Notes: generated by a model from the letters alone, not told the origin. Positions 47,715 to 56,360 are shown, counted from the first letter of the stretch. The stretch: DNA of 64,000 nt from Thiohalophilus sp. (GCF_034522235.1 NZ_JAXHLN010000002.1:62001-126000), one strand, 5' to 3'. Numbers and translations: made by a program.

Positions 47715-48242
47715 TTGAATTCTTCTGAGTCAACAAGCCGTACAGCCCGTCGGGCCAGGCTTCTATCATCGTCTGATGGTGGTTCCGTTCGCAAGTCCCT
47801 GCGCGAACGGTTGACTGTTCTCATTTTTATTCCGTTGTTTTTCGCCACCTCGATCTGCAGCGCCGTGGAGCTGGAGTCGGATACCGACGTGGCGACGGCC
47901 GGCTATTACCAGCTGAAGTGGCAGAATGCCGATAAAAATGTCCGCTTTGAGATCGAAGAAGCCGATAACCTTGCGTTTGACGATGCCCGCCGGCTTTATC
48001 AGGGCCGGGATCGTGCGACGGTTATCACCGGCCGCCCGGACGGGATTTATTATTACCGGGCCAGAATCGCCGCTGTGGACGGGCCAACGGGCAGCTGGTC
48101 TGATACCGTGAAGGTAGAGGTCGATCATCATCCCCTGTCACGCGCCCTGGGGTTTTTCAGCATCGGCGCGATTGTGTTCATTGCGATTCTGGTGGCCATT
48201 CTGATCGGCAACCGCCGCTATCATATCAAGGAGTCTGTGTGA
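47715..48242 (+). CDS. secreted or membrane Fn3-like protein heading the carbamoyl operon
   Basis: The product has a hydrophobic signal segment (LTVLIFIPLFFATSICSA), a beta-sandwich domain of about 80 residues that looks fibronectin III-like (YYQLKWQNADKNVRFEIEEA, then GIYYYRARI and GSWSDTVKVEV), and a C-terminal membrane helix (about 148-168) with a short basic tail. No ATG is available. A TTG at 47715 opens the frame; a TTG at 47811 would start right at the signal peptide and is more natural. The 3' end overlaps the M20 gene by four bases, tying it to the operon. Function unknown; a surface-exposed accessory to the symporter is possible. Confidence 0.6.
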   Translation: MNSSESTSRTARRARLLSSSDGGSVRKSLRERLTVLIFIPLFFATSICSAVELESDTDVATAGYYQLKWQNADKNVRFEIEEADNLAFDDARRLYQGRDRATVITGRPDGIYYYRARIAAVDGPTGSWSDTVKVEVDHHPLSRALGFFSIGAIVFIAILVAILIGNRRYHIKESV

Positions 48243-49483
48243 CCTTATCGATTAATACCGCCCGCCTGCAGCAGGATATTGAAACGCTCTCGGCCATCGG
48301 TCGTCGGGAGGATCATGGCCTGTACCGTATGGCCTTTACCGAAGGCGATATGGAAGGCCGTGCCTGGTTCAAGGAGCAGCTTGAGGCGGCGGGACTGGCG
48401 GTCTATGAGGATGGTGCGGCCAACATTCATGGCCGGCTGAACTGGGATGATGAGACCCCGGCTGTGGTGACCGGCTCGCACCTGGATACCGTTCCCAGCG
48501 CCGGGCATCTGGATGGCGCGCTCGGCGTGCTGGTGGGACTGGAGTGCCTGCGCTGTATCAAGGAGCAGAATCTGCCGCTGCGCTACCCGCTGGAAGTGAT
48601 CTCCTTTACGGATGAAGAGGGCCGCTTCGGCGGCATGGTCGGTTCCCAGGCGATCGCCGGTCGGTTGACCCCCGAATCGATCCATCAGGCCGTCGATCTC
48701 GATGGCGTGACATTGGCCGAGGCGATGCAACAAAACGGCTATGATGCCATGCATGCATTACACGCCCGTTATCGGCCGGAAGCGATTCATGCCTTTCTGG
48801 AACTGCATATCGAACAGGGACCGATTCTGGATCAAATGGGCCTGAGCGTCGGTGTCGTCGATGCCATCGCGGGCCTGTTCAAGTGGGAAGTGAGTCTGAT
48901 CGGTACGGCCAACCATGCCGGCACCACGCCCATGCACATGCGTAACGATGCGTTTCAGGGGCTGGCGGAATTTTCCAACGAGATTCAGCGCATCCTGGAA
49001 GAGAACGGCTCGGCACGCAGTGTCGCCACCATCGGCCGGGTGGATACCAGGCCGGGTGCTCCCAACGTGGTGCCGGGACGGGTAGATTTTTCATTGGAGG
49101 CGCGTGATACCGACGAGCATACGTTGGAGGATCTGCAACACGCGTTTCGCAAAGCCTTGTCCGCCATCGCCCGGCGCCGCAATCTGATGTTCGAGTTCAA
49201 GATTCTGAGCGAACTCGCGCCGGTCAAATGCGATCTGGGTCTGGTCAATGATCTGGAAGAGGTGGCCAAACAGTTGAAACAGGAACCATTGGTGATGGCC
49301 AGTGGTGCCGCTCATGATACCCAGATGATGGCCCGCATCGCCCGTGCCGCGATGGTGTTTGTGCCGAGCAAGGGCGGACGCAGTCACTCGTCGGCCGAAT
49401 GGACCGAGCTGGTGGATATCGAGCGCGGTGCCAATGTGATGCTCAATGCCCTGTATAAATTAGCCGGAGAACAGCAGGTATGA
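48239..49483 (+). CDS. M20-family N-carbamoyl-L-amino-acid hydrolase
   Basis: The 414-residue protein is a di-zinc amidase of the hydantoinase/carbamoylase (AtzF-independent, M20) group. Metal ligands are His81 (GSHLDTVP), Asp92 (HLDGALGV), Glu127 (FTDEEGRFGG), His190 (ELHIEQGP) and a late His in GRSHSSAEW; the lid domain has GTANHAGTTPMHMR. The group includes N-carbamoyl-L-amino-acid hydrolase, beta-ureidopropionase and allantoate amidohydrolase. It releases CO2 and ammonia from a ureido group. Start is a GTG after AAGGAG, overlapping the upstream stop by four bases; it overlaps the next gene by four bases as well. In this setting a carbamoyl amino acid is the likely substrate. Confidence 0.88.
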   Translation: MTLSINTARLQQDIETLSAIGRREDHGLYRMAFTEGDMEGRAWFKEQLEAAGLAVYEDGAANIHGRLNWDDETPAVVTGSHLDTVPSAGHLDGALGVLVGLECLRCIKEQNLPLRYPLEVISFTDEEGRFGGMVGSQAIAGRLTPESIHQAVDLDGVTLAEAMQQNGYDAMHALHARYRPEAIHAFLELHIEQGPILDQMGLSVGVVDAIAGLFKWEVSLIGTANHAGTTPMHMRNDAFQGLAEFSNEIQRILEENGSARSVATIGRVDTRPGAPNVVPGRVDFSLEARDTDEHTLEDLQHAFRKALSAIARRRNLMFEFKILSELAPVKCDLGLVNDLEEVAKQLKQEPLVMASGAAHDTQMMARIARAAMVFVPSKGGRSHSSAEWTELVDIERGANVMLNALYKLAGEQQV

Positions 49484-50232
49484 CCGACGAGACATATGAT
49501 CTCAGTGAAGATCTGGATCTGAATCCGGAGTTTCTGGAGGTCGACCCGCTTGAGGAAAAATACCGCAAATCGATCACCCCGGTACAGGCGATCCAGCAGT
49601 CGCTGGAGGAGCACCATACCGCCCTGCTGGTGATCGATCTGCAATATCTGGATGCCGCACGGGGTTACGGCGTATTCGCCAACGTGGATCGGGAACAGAT
49701 GCCGCACGAGGCCGAAGAGTTTTATTTCGATTCGCTGGAAAACACGGTGCTGCCCAATGTGCGGCGTCTGCAGGACAGCTTTCGAGCCAACAAACTGGAA
49801 GTGATCCATATTCGTATCCAGTCCCTGACCCGGGATGGCCGCGATCGTAGTCCCGGCCACAAGCGTCTCGGTCTGCATGCGGCTCCCGACTCAAAGGAAG
49901 CGGAGTTCCTGCCCGAAGTGGCGCCGGTTGGCGACGAGATCGTGATTAACAAGAGCGCCAGCGGTGTATTCAATGTCACCAATCTGGAATATGTACTGCG
50001 CAACATGGGCGTCACCGGCCTGTTTGTCTGCGGTGTCTATACCAACGAGTGTGTTTCCACCACCATCCGCGATGCCAGTGATCTCGGGTTCTATACCACA
50101 TTGATCGCGGATGGCTGCACCACGGTGACCCCCGAGTTGCATACGGCGACGATTCGTACGGTCAAGGATCGCTACTCACGGGTCATGACCACCGATGAAG
50201 CCATCAAGGAGATCAACAAGGTCGTGGCATGA
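49480..50232 (+). CDS. isochorismatase-family cysteine amidohydrolase
   Basis: The 250-residue protein has the Asp-Lys-Cys triad of the family: Asp53 (LLVIDLQ), Lys158 (VINKSASGVF) and Cys191 (YTNECVSTT), and a cis-peptide VCGVYTNE before the cysteine. An acidic N-terminal extension of about 40 residues precedes the fold. Family members include nicotinamidase, N-carbamoylsarcosine amidase and ureidoacrylate amidohydrolase, all of which cleave amide or carbamoyl C-N bonds. Here it may remove a primary amide or a carbamoyl group. Overlaps of four bases join it to both neighbours. Confidence 0.88.
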   Translation: MTDETYDLSEDLDLNPEFLEVDPLEEKYRKSITPVQAIQQSLEEHHTALLVIDLQYLDAARGYGVFANVDREQMPHEAEEFYFDSLENTVLPNVRRLQDSFRANKLEVIHIRIQSLTRDGRDRSPGHKRLGLHAAPDSKEAEFLPEVAPVGDEIVINKSASGVFNVTNLEYVLRNMGVTGLFVCGVYTNECVSTTIRDASDLGFYTTLIADGCTTVTPELHTATIRTVKDRYSRVMTTDEAIKEINKVVA

Positions 50233-51671
50233 ATAGCGTCAACTCCGCGATACTCGACCCCAATGTCGGCTGGCTGATCCTCGCGATCTTCAGCGTCATC
50301 TGGGTCTGGCTGGGCTGGTTCTGGGGCCGCAAGGCCAAGGCGCTGGACGACTACATGCTGGCCGGCCGTCGGGTGGGGATCGCGCTGGGTACCGCCACGG
50401 CCATGGCCACCTGGGTCACCAGCAACACCACCATGGTGGCGCCGCAACTGGCTTTCCAACTGGGCATTTGGGGCATGCTCGGTTATTCGCTGGGTTCGGT
50501 GGGACTGATGCTGTTCGCTCCGCTGGCCCGGCGTATTCGCCAGCTGCTGCCTTTCGGTTATACCAGCGGTGACTTTATTCGCCTGCGCTACGGGATCTGG
50601 ACCTGGCGGGTCTTTCTGGTGATCTCGCTTTGCTACGCCATCGGCTGGCTGATCAGCCTGGGCATGGCCGGCGGGGTGCTAATCCATGCCCTGACCGGGA
50701 TCGATTACCAGCTCGGGATGACGGTCATCCTGACTATTTGCGTGTTGTACACCCTGCTGGGCGGCTTGCGCGCGGTCATCGGTACCGACTTTATCCAGAC
50801 CCTGTTAATCATCGGCGGCGTGGTGGCGCTGGCCATCCTGACCATTAACAAGATCGGCTTTGATGCCATGCATGAAAGCCTGCTGGCCGAGCGACCGGAA
50901 CTGCTCAATCTGCTGATGCCGGCCGCGGTCATGTTTTTGTTCAACAATCTTTTATTCGGCGTCGGCGAGATATTCCATTCCAATGTCTGGTGGTCTCGCG
51001 CCTTCGCCTTTCGCAAGGACGTCGGCTTTCGCGCCTACCTGCTGGCGGGAATCATCTGGGTGCCGATCCCGATCGTCGCCGGGTTTGTGGCTCTGGCCGC
51101 GCCGGCGTTGGGTCTAAATGTGCCCGCTGCGGACATGGTGGGGCCGATGGTTGCCGCGGAGCTGCTTGGCTTTGGCGGCGCGGTGCTGGTGTTTATTATT
51201 GTTTTCTCGGCACTGGCTTCCAGCCTCGATTCCCTGTTGGCGGCGACCGGCGATCTGGTTTTGCAGGATATCTATCGGGGGCATCTCAACCCACAGGCCA
51301 GTGATGAAAAACTGCGAATCATGGCCAAGCGTATCGTGATCATGCTGGGTATTATTACCTGGTTGATCTGTCTGCCGCGTATCACCACCCTGGCCAGTCT
51401 GTTGCATTATCTGGGGGCATTTGTGGCCAGCACCATCTGGCCGGTCGTGGCTGGACTATACTGGAGACGGACCACCGCCAGTGGTGCCCTGCTGGCGATG
51501 GTACTGGGGATTACCACCGGCCTGCTGGCCTATCACTTCATTGGCTTTTATGTGGCGGCGCTGGTGTCCGCCGTGGTTTCCATGTCGGTGGTATTGATCA
51601 ACACCGCCCTGTCGCAAAGCCGGTTCGACTGGGAACAGTTGCGCCAGAGTGAGGAGGGCAGCCCGTCATGA
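50229..51671 (+). CDS. sodium:solute symporter (SSS family)
   Basis: The 480-residue protein has about 13 membrane helices with the SSS pattern (AKALDDYMLAGRRVG, TWVTSNTTMVAPQLAFQLG, FALASSLDSLLAATGDLV-like motif ALASSLDSLLAATGDLVL with the sodium-site serines). SSS proteins import sugars, amino acids, proline or osmolytes with sodium. Its place within the carbamoyl/amidase genes suggests uptake of a ureido or amide compound. The stop overlaps the ATG of a 40-codon membrane ORF (ATGA). Confidence 0.9.
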   Translation: MNSVNSAILDPNVGWLILAIFSVIWVWLGWFWGRKAKALDDYMLAGRRVGIALGTATAMATWVTSNTTMVAPQLAFQLGIWGMLGYSLGSVGLMLFAPLARRIRQLLPFGYTSGDFIRLRYGIWTWRVFLVISLCYAIGWLISLGMAGGVLIHALTGIDYQLGMTVILTICVLYTLLGGLRAVIGTDFIQTLLIIGGVVALAILTINKIGFDAMHESLLAERPELLNLLMPAAVMFLFNNLLFGVGEIFHSNVWWSRAFAFRKDVGFRAYLLAGIIWVPIPIVAGFVALAAPALGLNVPAADMVGPMVAAELLGFGGAVLVFIIVFSALASSLDSLLAATGDLVLQDIYRGHLNPQASDEKLRIMAKRIVIMLGIITWLICLPRITTLASLLHYLGAFVASTIWPVVAGLYWRRTTASGALLAMVLGITTGLLAYHFIGFYVAALVSAVVSMSVVLINTALSQSRFDWEQLRQSEEGSPS

Positions 51672-51790
51672 CAGCAAGTGTGACGTTTCTCGCAGTGGTG
51701 GTGACCGCCGCCGTGGCCATGTCCGCGGTGACACCGCTGATACTGATTTATTTATGGATAAGAGACTGGATAAAAGAGCAGTTATGGTAG
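51668..51790 (+). CDS. 40-residue membrane peptide, likely symporter companion
   Basis: The frame starts with ATG at 51668, sharing ATGA with the symporter stop, and ends with TAG at 51788-51790, seven bases inside the carbamoyltransferase coding region. It encodes 40 residues with one hydrophobic helix (FLAVVVTAAVAMSAVTPLIL) and a charged end IRDWIKEQLW. The coupling at both ends argues that it is translated. Small one- or two-helix partners are known for some SSS transporters (for example YhdT with PanF and YjcH with ActP), so a subunit role is inferred. Confidence 0.65.
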   Translation: MTASVTFLAVVVTAAVAMSAVTPLILIYLWIRDWIKEQLW

Positions 51791-52833
51791 ATAAAACACA
51801 TCCCAAACTTGATGAACGTATCGAGCCTGCCAACTGGACGGACGGGCTGGATATGCCGATGTCGCTGATGGATCAGATCCCGGAGGACCCGGCCGCCCTG
51901 GCCGATCTGGCCAATCGCTCGGTGGTCTCCGGCAAACAGTTCACCCGCGGGCAGGCGATCCAGCTGTGTCGGCTGGCGGCCAAGTTCGAGACCACCCAGA
52001 CCATGGGCCAGTTTCCGCTCACGGGCAAAATCCTGATCAGTGCGTTTTATGAGCCGAGTACCCGGACCCGGCTCTCCTTCGAAAGCGTCTGGCATCGCCT
52101 CGGCGGCGACGTGATCTCCATCACCGATCCGTCGACCACCGGCGTGGCCAAGGGCGAGTCATTGCACGATGTGGCCGAGATGATGAGCCATTACGGCGAT
52201 GTGGTGGTCCTGCGTGATTCCAACGAGGAAGCCATCTACGAGATGCTGGACGTATTGCGCATCCCGATCATCAATGCCGGTAACGGCACCGATGAGCATC
52301 CGACCCAGGCGCTGGCGGATATCTACGCGATTGCCAAGTGGCGGCCGGAATTCCTGATGGATAATCCGCCGGCGGACAAGAAGATTCGCGTCTGTGTAAT
52401 CGGCGTACCGGGTCGCATGCGCACCGTGCGCAGTCTGTTGTCTTTTCTGGCGCTGTTCAGCCCGGCGATCAAGGAAGTGGTTATCATCTGCAATGCCGAT
52501 CAGCCCTTCTCCAGCGGGCAGAAGGAGGAACTGGAGGAAGCCGGGCTCAAGTTGCGCGTGACCGCCGATCTTGACGCCCAGCTACCGGATACGGATGTGG
52601 TGTATATCAATGCTATCGCCTGGGTCGGTGACAGCTATGAAGAGCTGGGTACCGAATACCGGCTGGACAGTCACTCACCGTTAAAAGAAGGATCGATCAT
52701 CCTGCACCCGCTGGCGCGCGGCGAAGAGCTGGCAACCGATCTGGATAACACAGAACACAACTGGTACTTCGCCCAGGCACGTGGCGCCGTCTATGTGCGT
52801 ATGGCCATTATGAACAGCCTGGTGAGATTCTAG
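51784..52833 (+). CDS. ATCase-family carbamoyltransferase with altered acceptor site
   Basis: The 349-residue protein keeps the carbamoyl-phosphate site of aspartate carbamoyltransferase: STRTR (92-96), Lys123 (AKGES), Arg144 (VVLRD), HPTQ (172-175), Arg213 (RMRTVRSL) and HPLAR (308-312). The C-terminus (WYFAQARGAVYVRMAIMN) is ATCase-like. The loop that should read TRVQKER and bind aspartate is replaced by NAIAWVGDSYEELG (276-289), so aspartate is unlikely to be the acceptor. I use the ATG at 51784; an ATG at 51754 would add ten residues. It begins inside the small membrane ORF. It may carbamoylate the amino group of another amino acid, such as glutamine. A PyrB role is less likely. Confidence 0.85.
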   Translation: MVDKTHPKLDERIEPANWTDGLDMPMSLMDQIPEDPAALADLANRSVVSGKQFTRGQAIQLCRLAAKFETTQTMGQFPLTGKILISAFYEPSTRTRLSFESVWHRLGGDVISITDPSTTGVAKGESLHDVAEMMSHYGDVVVLRDSNEEAIYEMLDVLRIPIINAGNGTDEHPTQALADIYAIAKWRPEFLMDNPPADKKIRVCVIGVPGRMRTVRSLLSFLALFSPAIKEVVIICNADQPFSSGQKEELEEAGLKLRVTADLDAQLPDTDVVYINAIAWVGDSYEELGTEYRLDSHSPLKEGSIILHPLARGEELATDLDNTEHNWYFAQARGAVYVRMAIMNSLVRF

Positions 52834-52917
52834 GTGCCAGGTGCCAGGTGCCAGGTGCCAGGTGCCAGGTGCCAGGTGCCAGGTGCCAGGTGCCAGGTGC
52901 CAGGTGCCAGGTGCCAG
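52833..52917. repeat. 12-copy 7-bp tandem repeat (GGTGCCA)
   Basis: Twelve uninterrupted GGTGCCA units begin at the last base of the carbamoyltransferase TAG stop codon. Each unit pairs partly with itself (GGTGCC/GGCACC share ends), so slippage and hairpins are likely. Copy number is probably variable between strains. Confidence 0.95.
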
Positions 52918-53145
52918 AGGCGTAGGTCAGGTTCCGCGCAGCGCTACCTGACGTTTTCCGTATCGGCGGGGTTGTCACGCAGGCTAACGCCAGCGTGACC
53001 TACATGACTAGTAAGGTTCTAGATTCTAGGTGCGAGGGTGTAAGGCAGCGAGTGCGAGAAATTGTAAGAGTGAGAGGTTGTGAGGAGTAAGATCACAAGC
53101 ACACTCTGACGACTGACGATTCAGGACTTAAGACTCACGATTTAA
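52918..53145. repeat. further word-like repeats before asnB
   Basis: This stretch continues the intergenic repeat landscape. It holds GTAGGTCAGGTTCCGCGCAG and a facing CGCTACCTGAC arm (about 52923-52952), a hairpin GTCACGCAGG/CCAGCGTGAC near 52974-53000, a CTAG word, and a purine-rich run (GTGCGAGAAATTGTAAGAGTG) facing a CTGACGACTGACGATTCAGG run. No gene is seen. The asnB promoter must lie within it or transcription reads through from the carbamoyltransferase. Confidence 0.65.
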
Positions 53146-53166
53146 CAGAGGTTAACTAAATAGATT

Positions 53167-55185
53167 ATGTGTGGCATAGCCGGAATATTTCACGCCAATC
53201 CCGAACAGAAAATCGATCCGCAGTTGCTGGTCAATATGGCGGCAATTCAGCACCATCGCGGCCCGGACGGATTCGGTTACAAGACACTGGACACGCAGGG
53301 GGTGGGATTCTCCCATGCGCGCCTGTCAATTATCGACCTCAACGAAGAGCGTGCCCGCCAGCCTTTTTTGTCACAGGACAATAACCTGTTGCTGGCGCAT
53401 AACGGCGAGTTTTACGACTACAAACGGATTCGCGCCGAACTGACCCTCAAAGGTGCGCGCTTCAAGGCCAAGAGCGACTCGGAGATGGTGTTGCATCTCT
53501 ATCCGCGTCTGGGGCTGGAAGACATGCTGCCGCACCTGCGCGGCGAGTTTGCCTTTGCCCTGTATGACAAACAGCACGATCGGCTGATGCTGGTACGCGA
53601 TCGTTTCGGGGTCAAGCCGCTCTACTGGAGCGATACCGGTGACAAGATCGTGTTTGGCTCCGAGCTCAAGGTGCTGTTTGCCCATCCCGATGTCCCGCGC
53701 CGTTTCAATGCCAAGGGGGTATTTCATCAGTTGATGCAGACCACCGTGCCGGGGCATACCGCGTTCGATAATATCAACCAGGTCAAACCCGGCCATGTGG
53801 TCATCATCGAACGCAAGCACGGCAAGTTCCAGGTGACCGACCAGAAATACTGGGACATGGATTTTCCGTTGCAGAGCGAACGCGAGAAAAACGATCGCGA
53901 TGATGAAGAGTATTACATCGAAGGCGTGCGCAAGCATCTGTTGCATGCACTTCAACTGCGCCTGGAAGCCGACGTGCCGGTCGCCTGCTACCTGTCGGGC
54001 GGGATCGACTCCTGTTCCACACTGGGGATGGCGGCGGCCAGTCAGCAATCACCGGTCAAGGCCTTCACCATCGGTTTTGATGATGCCGATTATGACGAAA
54101 CCCCGATTGCCACCGAGATGGCCGAGTCGGTCGGGGCCGATCAGGATGTGATGCTGCTTAACGCCGGTCATCTGTACGAGAACTTCGAGGAAACGCTCTG
54201 GCATACCGAGCGCACGATTTATAACACCCTGGGCGTGGCCAAGCTGCTGATGAGCCGACACGTCAACAAAGCCGGTTATAAAGTGGTCGTCACCGGCGAA
54301 GGTTCCGACGAACTGTTCGGCGGTTATCCGGCCTTTCGCCGCGACATGTTCCTGCACGGCATGGATACCCTGTCGCCGGCGGAGCGGGCCGAATGGGAGA
54401 GCATCCTGGCCGAGGCCAACAAGCTGTTCAAAGGCGCGATGCTGGCCGAGGATGAGGTCAGCGACCCGGCACTGAATGATCTGGTCGGCTTTACGCCCAG
54501 CTGCCTGCAACCCTGGCTGGCCTCGGCGGTGCATGTGCCCGGCTTGCTGTCTTCAGAGCTGCGCGAGGAGGTCGAAGGTTATGCGCCCGGTCAGGCCATC
54601 GCCGAGGCGCTGGACGGTGACATGCTGGAAGGACGCCACCCGCTCGACAAGGCCCAGTACGTCTGGATCAAGACCATGCTGGAAGGCCAGATCCTCACCT
54701 GGGGCGGCGACCGGGTCGACATGGCCAACTCTATGGAGTCCCGGCCGCCGTTTCTGGATCATCACCTGGCCGAGTATTGCGCCCAGTTGCCGCCCTCCAT
54801 GCGCATCAAGGGGCGCACCGAGAAATACGTGTTGCGTGAGGCGATGAAGGGCATTTTGCCCACGACGTTGTACGAACGGGAGAAGTTCGCCTTCATGGCG
54901 CCCCCCGCGCATACCGATCCGGAAAAATGGGCCGCTCTCAAGGTCCTCTCCGACAACTACCTTTCCGATGAGGCGATCGAGCAGGCCGGGATTCTGGATA
55001 AAGCCGGGGTCAAGGCGTTGTTCGATCTGCACGAGTCCGAGGACACTACCGCCTCGACGCAGGTGAAGCTCGATGCGGTGATCAACCATATGGTCGGCGT
55101 ACAGATCCTGCACAAGCATTTCGTTGCCACAGACGTGCCCGCGCTGGCCCGGCAAAAGGCGGACGAGTACGGCTGGCATATGTGA
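53167..55185 (+). CDS. asnB: glutamine-dependent asparagine-synthetase-family amidotransferase
   Basis: The 672-residue protein starts with the Cys2 nucleophile (MCGIAGIF) of a class II glutaminase, followed by RGPDGFG and LAHNGEFYD. The synthetase domain has the PP-loop SGGIDS (277-282), GEGSDELFGGYP, and SRPPFLDHHLAEY. It activates a carboxylate with ATP and transfers ammonia from glutamine to form an amide. Asparagine synthesis is the default call. The family also makes other amides, for example in N-acetylglutaminylglutamine amide synthesis. Its place after the altered carbamoyltransferase suggests amidation of a carbamoylated amino acid. Confidence 0.88.
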   Translation: MCGIAGIFHANPEQKIDPQLLVNMAAIQHHRGPDGFGYKTLDTQGVGFSHARLSIIDLNEERARQPFLSQDNNLLLAHNGEFYDYKRIRAELTLKGARFKAKSDSEMVLHLYPRLGLEDMLPHLRGEFAFALYDKQHDRLMLVRDRFGVKPLYWSDTGDKIVFGSELKVLFAHPDVPRRFNAKGVFHQLMQTTVPGHTAFDNINQVKPGHVVIIERKHGKFQVTDQKYWDMDFPLQSEREKNDRDDEEYYIEGVRKHLLHALQLRLEADVPVACYLSGGIDSCSTLGMAAASQQSPVKAFTIGFDDADYDETPIATEMAESVGADQDVMLLNAGHLYENFEETLWHTERTIYNTLGVAKLLMSRHVNKAGYKVVVTGEGSDELFGGYPAFRRDMFLHGMDTLSPAERAEWESILAEANKLFKGAMLAEDEVSDPALNDLVGFTPSCLQPWLASAVHVPGLLSSELREEVEGYAPGQAIAEALDGDMLEGRHPLDKAQYVWIKTMLEGQILTWGGDRVDMANSMESRPPFLDHHLAEYCAQLPPSMRIKGRTEKYVLREAMKGILPTTLYEREKFAFMAPPAHTDPEKWAALKVLSDNYLSDEAIEQAGILDKAGVKALFDLHESEDTTASTQVKLDAVINHMVGVQILHKHFVATDVPALARQKADEYGWHM

Positions 55186-55214
55186 GCGGGAGTCCCGAAG
55201 GACAACCATCCAGG

Positions 55215-55238
55215 AAAGGGGCTGCGGCCCCTTTTTTG
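55215..55238 (+). terminator. intrinsic terminator after asnB
   Basis: Stem AAAGGGGC pairs with GCCCCTTT around a short loop and runs into TTTTTT. It lies about 30 bases after the asnB stop and ends the operon. Confidence 0.9.
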
Positions 55239-55426
55239 ATCGGGATTGCTACGTTGTCGGAGAACTGTGTAAGTAAGCAGGAATATTTAAATATAGTAAA
55301 AAAACAACTGTCTGGAATAAAATGATTTTTGTGACGTCCTACACACTATCAATCACGGAACCTGGGGTTAACCCGTAAAGTTGCCGATGATGGAATAAGA
55401 CAAATATCCAGGCGGGAGCTGTCGCA

Positions 55427-56338
55427 ATGAAACATTTTCAATTTTTATGTGTGCTGACCGTATTATTCGGTTTATCAGCTGTAGCCGGTGCCAGTGAGCC
55501 GCAAAACACGGACATAAACTGGGCCGGTTGCGGGATCACCAAAAAAGCCTTCATGGCCGAGCTGGCCAAATCCTATGAAGCCAAGACCGGGATTCATATC
55601 AGTCTCAGCGGTGGCGGGGCGACCAAGGGGATTCGGAACGCGGCCGCGGGGAATATCGATATCGGCGGTGCCTGTCGGACCTCCCTCGACAGTCTCGATA
55701 TAGAGCGCAATGCGCACCAGATTCCGGTCGCCTGGGATGCGCTGGTGGTGGTTACCAACAAAAACAACCTGGTGGACAACATCACCTTCGACCAACTGAA
55801 GCAGGTTTATCTGGGTAATATAACGAACTGGAAGGAACTGGGCGGCAACGATGCGCCGATCGAGCTGTATGTTCGCCGTGGCAAGATGTCCGGTGTCGGT
55901 CGTACCCTGCGTGAACTGGTATTCAACAATTTCGATCAGGAGTTCAAGGCCACCTATGTGGTTAAATCCTCCGGCCCTGTGGAAAAAGGGGTCATGGGAA
56001 ACATTAATGGCCTGGGGGTTACCGGCATCAGCAGCGCCAAGAAACGTGATATCAAGATCCTCAAGCTCAACGACCATGAACCCAGTTACGAGAAGATCCG
56101 AAACGGGGATTATGTGCTGTATCGTCCGTTATACCTGGTGACCAAACGCGGTTCTACCGATCAAAAGATCCGCGACTTCATTCGTTACGCGGTCAGCCAG
56201 GAAGGTCAGGAGATCATTCGCCAACAGGGTACCGTGCCCTATACCGAGGCCATGGCCCTGGTCATGAAACAACTCGACCAGTACGAACGGGCCAGTCGTT
56301 CCGGTGCCTACCGCACCAGCGCGGACAGCCAGATATAA
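55427..56338 (+). CDS. PstS-like periplasmic substrate-binding protein
   Basis: The 303-residue protein has a signal peptide (about 1-22, ending AGAS) and a PBP-like domain of the phosphate-binding type: INWAGCGITKKAFMAELAKSY, ISLSGGGATKGIRNAAAGNIDIGGACR and LYVRRGKMSGVGRTLRE. No PstCAB transporter genes lie nearby, and the anion-binding loop SGGGATKGI only partly matches PstS. Solitary PstS-like proteins may scavenge phosphate or another oxyanion, or serve in signalling. It is followed by a strong terminator. Confidence 0.82.
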   Translation: MKHFQFLCVLTVLFGLSAVAGASEPQNTDINWAGCGITKKAFMAELAKSYEAKTGIHISLSGGGATKGIRNAAAGNIDIGGACRTSLDSLDIERNAHQIPVAWDALVVVTNKNNLVDNITFDQLKQVYLGNITNWKELGGNDAPIELYVRRGKMSGVGRTLRELVFNNFDQEFKATYVVKSSGPVEKGVMGNINGLGVTGISSAKKRDIKILKLNDHEPSYEKIRNGDYVLYRPLYLVTKRGSTDQKIRDFIRYAVSQEGQEIIRQQGTVPYTEAMALVMKQLDQYERASRSGAYRTSADSQI

Positions 56339-56360
56339 CTCCCTGTCCTTACCGGAAATG

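Noticed and set aside
51784-52833. Simple pyrB annotation
   Set aside because: The aspartate-binding loop is replaced and the genetic context is not pyrimidine synthesis.
52833-53145. CRISPR array
   Set aside because: The 7-bp units are contiguous with no spacers, and there are no cas genes in the window.
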